DNA of 11,526 nt from Smittium mucronatum (taxonomy: Eukaryota; Kickxellomycota; Harpellomycetes; Harpellales; Legeriomycetaceae), in contig LSSL01000870.1 in the NCBI GenBank assembly GCA_001953115.1, forward strand, positions 1 through 11,526, read 5' to 3'. The notes below the pieces were generated by a model. It worked only from the letters and a program-made list of their open reading frames with translations. It was not told where the DNA came from and searched no databases. Position numbers and translations under genes: made by a program. How positions within the stretch are numbered: position 1 is the stretch's first letter; the number at the start of each line of letters is the position of its first letter. Shown here in pieces: positions 8,721 through 11,526 of this stretch.

Positions 8721-10590
8721 ATCCGTTTATTTTCCAGGCCGTTAGTGACCAATACTTGTTCTTGGATATCACCTATTTTCTTCTTGCCGAGTCTGGGACA
8801 ATATCTGATGCTGGTATCAGGATTGGCTTGGCTACCGACATCTGAATTAGGTCTGGGTAACATGTTTCAGAATTCCACTAGGGTGCAATTAGGGTCACTG
8901 TAGACCTCATCCTGCGGAATTTTTGAACTATCTGTTGTATTAGGTTCCACGCAGGACAAAAATATGGGCTCTTCCGTCGGATCCATTAGTGACTGAATGC
9001 ATTCGTTGCCGCTGCTTTTTCTGATGGTTTCCAGCTTACGTAATGTTCAAGCTTACTGTTTGTCGCTGCTGCAAACATGTCTACTTCGTGTGGATCAAAT
9101 CGACGGTTGATTTTCCATAACATCGCTTCAGACAGAGACCATTATTTCTGGGACGTCAGTCGTGATGGGGAATTGGCTGGGTTCAGAATTGAAGGAATAT
9201 AACCCAGTTATGGTCTGGTACAGGTTCAAATACAGTTTTCTCATAGCTGTTCCGATACTTCCAGTAGGGCTGTCGATATTTTACACCCTGTTTTCCCACG
9301 TAAAAAATGTTTGCATTGTTGTTTGCATACACGATAACGCTCCTTCCATGGATTTGTACAATCTGTAAGGCATAACTTATTTCCAGCAATTCCTTGATAT
9401 TAATTTCTAGCTTCATTTGGGATTAAGTCCAAATCATTGAGTATTGTTGTTCCCCTATAACTATTCCCCAATGGTGGTCGCTGGAGTCCGTAAAAACTTA
9501 TATCTCTGGATTCTCTGGGAGAAAGCAGCGACCATTACAGGCTTGGAGATGGTTGCGCCACCACTATAGATTTTCCTCGGCTACACTGGTAATTACTATT
9601 ACTTTTTTCCGGTCCTTCGTGTTAGCCAGACTCAAGTTTTTTAGCTCTATAAACCTTCTGGTAATAATTCCCACCGGAAGAAGGGTTATTGACATCGCCT
9701 GAGCCTTCCCGATAAAATATTTCAGGTTGAGAATCAAAGATTTCCCCTTGGCTATAATGCGCCCCGCTTCGTTTCTGAGGTCCCTGAACTTGTTCTTTGG
9801 AATCTCTAAACTCATTAACCGTGAGTTTATTTTCATACCCAGGTGTTTAATTGTTTTTGTGGGTTCCAATACCGACTTCTGCGGTTGAATCAGGAACCCT
9901 AGCTTCTTCAGCTGCTTTAAAATAAGTCTGGTGTTTTTTTCCGACTCCTTCTTCGTGGATCCCAAGATTAAAAAATTAGTCTAAGTAAGCACTTATACGG
10001 GTCTCCTGTTGTCTTTCCCATCTTAAAACTGGGCGTATTACCTTTGTGAACACTAGTGGACTTAGAGAGAGATCAAAAGTAAGTACCCTGAACTGGTATA
10101 ATGGTTAAGTAAATTGAAATTGATTAGTTTCCGCGAATATTTTGCTATACTTATATGGAATAAGCATCTGCCAGGTCGATACTGGTCATCCAGTCCTTCC
10201 CGCCGACCATTTTCCAGACAGTTTCAAGCTCTCTATTTTGTAGTTTACCCGAGGCAGGTACTGATTCAGGGGTATTAGATTTAATACTGGGCGGAGTTCC
10301 TTGGACTTCTTTGGAATTGTGGAAATCTGGGAGAAAAATCCAGGTGATTTGGAAGAAACTTCCTCTATGGCTCGTTTTGACAGAAGTGTCATTATCTCCC
10401 TTTCTATTGCGTCCGATTTTGTAACCCATCGGGGTCTCGATTTTGACTCTTTTCTGGTCGTGGTCAGTGTCTGGCTCTGTAGAGGGATTCGAAAAACCTC
10501 TTTTATGATTTTCCTGGCCCAGTCGTCTTTTGTGAGTCTCTCCCAGGCCCTCTAGAAGAGACTCAACCTCCCTCCTACTGGTGCCTCTGT
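8700..10590 (-). pseudogene. DIRS-type reverse transcriptase/RNase H, disrupted
   Basis: This would make cDNA from the element RNA. The N-terminal APVGGRLSLF (stop at 10554) then RAWERLTKDDW is a typical DIRS pol lead-in. The RT domain follows: LLSKRAIEEV, then IPKKSKELRPVLNL (LRPVLNL at 10298-10278), then DWMTSIDLADAY (10195-10160) in a second frame, then FDLSLSPLVF (10077-10048) in a third. The YLDD box reads YLD then TAA (9978-9976). ILGSTKKESEKNTRLILK continues in another frame. RNase H (about 9566-9160) shows FTDSS, KELL and YANNN with stops at 9566, 9500 and 9425. After a frameshift come NPANSPSR (9183-9160) and the DIRS extension VDMFAAATN (9084-9058), with stops at 9144, 8988, 8880 and 8775, ending near 8704. 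No methyltransferase domain was recognised between RNase H and the recombinase. Overall length is normal for the family. The copy has at least five frameshifts. Confidence 0.88.
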
Positions 10591-11442
10591 CTGCGGCCCT
10601 GTTGGCCAAAAGAGCAACCGCGAGTGCTCCCGCTATGCTGGATGTTATTTTCGGCTAGATCTTCTGGCTTGTACTGGTACTTGAGAGCGGTAGTTTGGCT
10701 CTCATTTGGCATGCTGTATTGTCGCATTATATGATTATTTCTTCGGTTCTTGTAGCCTGGGTTGCTTGAAAAATTATTGCTAACCACTGTCTTTTGTATT
10801 GCTTGTGCCGATTAGAAATGTTCGGCAAATTTTTTTGGTTTAAAAAGTGGGCTGGCGGTGGACTGAAGAATCTTAGGGGCTTTTCCTGGATTTTTTCTAG
10901 TCTTATAAGCGTCATAAATATGCATTTGAGTGACTTATGTGACAAAATATGAGAGCAGAACACGCATAAGGTTTGCAAATTCGATTGCAGCCTCCGTACT
11001 ATTTTGAATGCTGGTCTTGTAGAGTACTGTGCACGAAGTAGTCGATTAGCCTTGTGAGTCCAGAAGCCCTTTATTGAATTTCATACAATCTGGCGTCATC
11101 ATTTTTTGCTTCTGTAGACAGTCCAATGTCATTGAGGATGGGTGGTTCATAACCATTCCTTCGTTTCTTGGACAGGAGGCCAAAAACTTACGGCGCTCCA
11201 AGTCGGTTATAGGTGAATTGAAGAAGTCTTTTGAAATGAATAGCAACGCTGGAAAGCTTTGGGTAGAGCCCGAGATTCTTAGCTGGAGCTCTATCAACAA
11301 CGTATTTATCGATATGATTGTCATCAATGACAATATCAGTTGCTTGAAGCTGATATTCCATCTGAGAAAAGCGTAAAAGGATTTCTTGGGCCTATGCAAG
11401 TGGAGTATTAGTGTTGTTTATAATATTTACATCTTGAAACAT
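10575..11442 (-). pseudogene. gag-like ORF of DIRS-like element, disrupted
   Basis: It would encode the structural protein that packages element RNA in the cytoplasm. The start is set at ATG 11442-11440 (MFQDVNIINN), with an in-frame TAG at 11394. A later ATG (MEYQLQATDIVIDDN) is also possible. The reading then jumps frame: LGLYPKLSSVAI, then about 11234-11154 in a second frame (SKDFFNSPITDLERRKF, LASCPRNEG), then back to the first frame (YEPPILNDIGLS, ARLYEIQ, stop at 11073, RLIDYFVHS), then a third frame from about 10990 (FANLMRVLL, stop at 10937; SPLFKPKKFAEHF, stop at 10814). The CPR-N, PP-LND and IDYFVH blocks are what I expect of DIRS gag in zygomycete fungi, recognised by pattern and not by search. 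The last frame closes at TAG 10577-10575, overlapping the RT lead-in, so gag and pol were probably adjacent or fused. Confidence 0.7.
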
Positions 11443-11502
11443 ATTATATTTATTACTTTCTTTTTAGAATAATAATAGCTAGGTAGAGTACCTTGAGAAA
11501 TA

Positions 11503-11526
11503 AAAAATGGTAAAAATTAAGAATAG
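11503..11526 (-). repeat. inner end of 5' inverted terminal repeat
   Basis: Positions 11503-11525 are the reverse complement of 7580-7602 at 22 of 23 bases, with one T/C difference. The block sits 60 bases upstream of the gag start and mirrors the inner edge of the 3' terminal repeat, so it marks where the 5' terminal repeat begins. The rest of the repeat is outside the window. Confidence 0.65.

Larger units (their letters stand above)
7377..11526 (-). mobile_element. degenerate DIRS-like retrotransposon, 5' end cut by window
   Basis: Read on the minus strand, the order is inverted terminal repeat, gag-like region, reverse transcriptase, RNase H, DIRS-type extension, tyrosine recombinase, internal complementary region, inverted terminal repeat. 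That order, the lack of an integrase or LTRs, and a recombinase ending in a tyrosine motif define the DIRS order (DIRS1-like rather than Ngaro, because the repeats are inverted). GC is far higher than in the flanking DNA. All ORFs carry stops and frameshifts, so it is a dead copy as sequenced. The left (3') end is placed at about 7377 from the inverted repeats. The right (5') end lies beyond 11526, probably about 200 bases further if the two terminal repeats are the same length. Confidence 0.85.

Noticed and set aside
8700..9160. Adenine methyltransferase domain seen in some DIRS elements
   Set aside because: The sequence between RNase H and recombinase reads as the usual DIRS pol extension (VDMFAAATN and following). 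No methyltransferase motif was found.
10151..10609. Minus-strand 152-codon frame taken as one protein
   Set aside because: Only its last dozen or so codons (DWMTSIDLADAY) are genuine RT sequence. Over most of its length the true RT reading is in the neighbouring frame.

Overview
The window is eukaryotic, very AT-rich genomic DNA. Most of it is roughly 80-85% A+T by eye, full of A and T runs, with no credible open reading frames. It is broken by two islands of clearly higher GC, and both look like retrotransposon material. No intact host gene, tRNA, rRNA or CRISPR array was recognised. An early-diverging (zygomycete-type) fungus such as a Harpellales/Smittium-like species is my best guess, from the AT-rich non-coding DNA combined with a DIRS-type element whose motif wording resembles those I associate with such fungi. 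This is an inference; amoebozoan or other AT-rich eukaryotes are not excluded.

Layout. 1-3539: AT-rich DNA without genes, with a possible small inverted-repeat element at the left edge (26-44 against 341-359) and a short GC-rich patch at about 2041-2100. 3540-4338: an 800 bp GC-richer island with TGTTGG...ACCA termini and an internal TATA box, best read as a solo LTR of Ty1/copia type, or else a retroelement relic. 4339-7376: AT-rich DNA without genes, with a (TA)n/(GT)n microsatellite. 7377-11526: a minus-strand, heavily mutated DIRS-like (tyrosine-recombinase) retrotransposon, running off the right edge of the window.

The DIRS-like element reads, on the minus strand from right to left: inner end of the 5' inverted terminal repeat (11503-11526), a short leader, a gag-like pseudogene (about 11442-10575), a reverse transcriptase/RNase H pseudogene with the DIRS-specific C-terminal extension (about 10590-8700), a tyrosine recombinase pseudogene (about 8720-7734), an internal complementary region (7643-7691) and the 3' inverted terminal repeat (7602-7377). 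In a live element Gag packages the RNA, RT/RNase H makes cDNA, the terminal repeats and internal complementary region template a circular DNA, and the recombinase integrates that circle without target-site duplication. In this copy every ORF carries stops and frameshifts, the RT YLDD motif is broken, and one predicted RNase H metal ligand is changed, so it cannot be autonomous as written.

The most informative structure is at the element's 3' end. A 49 bp inverted repeat (46/49 matching) pairs the outermost end of the terminal repeat with the block just past the recombinase stop, and a 23 bp block (22/23) recurs inverted at the other end of the element. Together these match the ITR/ICR layout of DIRS elements and predict what lies just past the right edge of the window.
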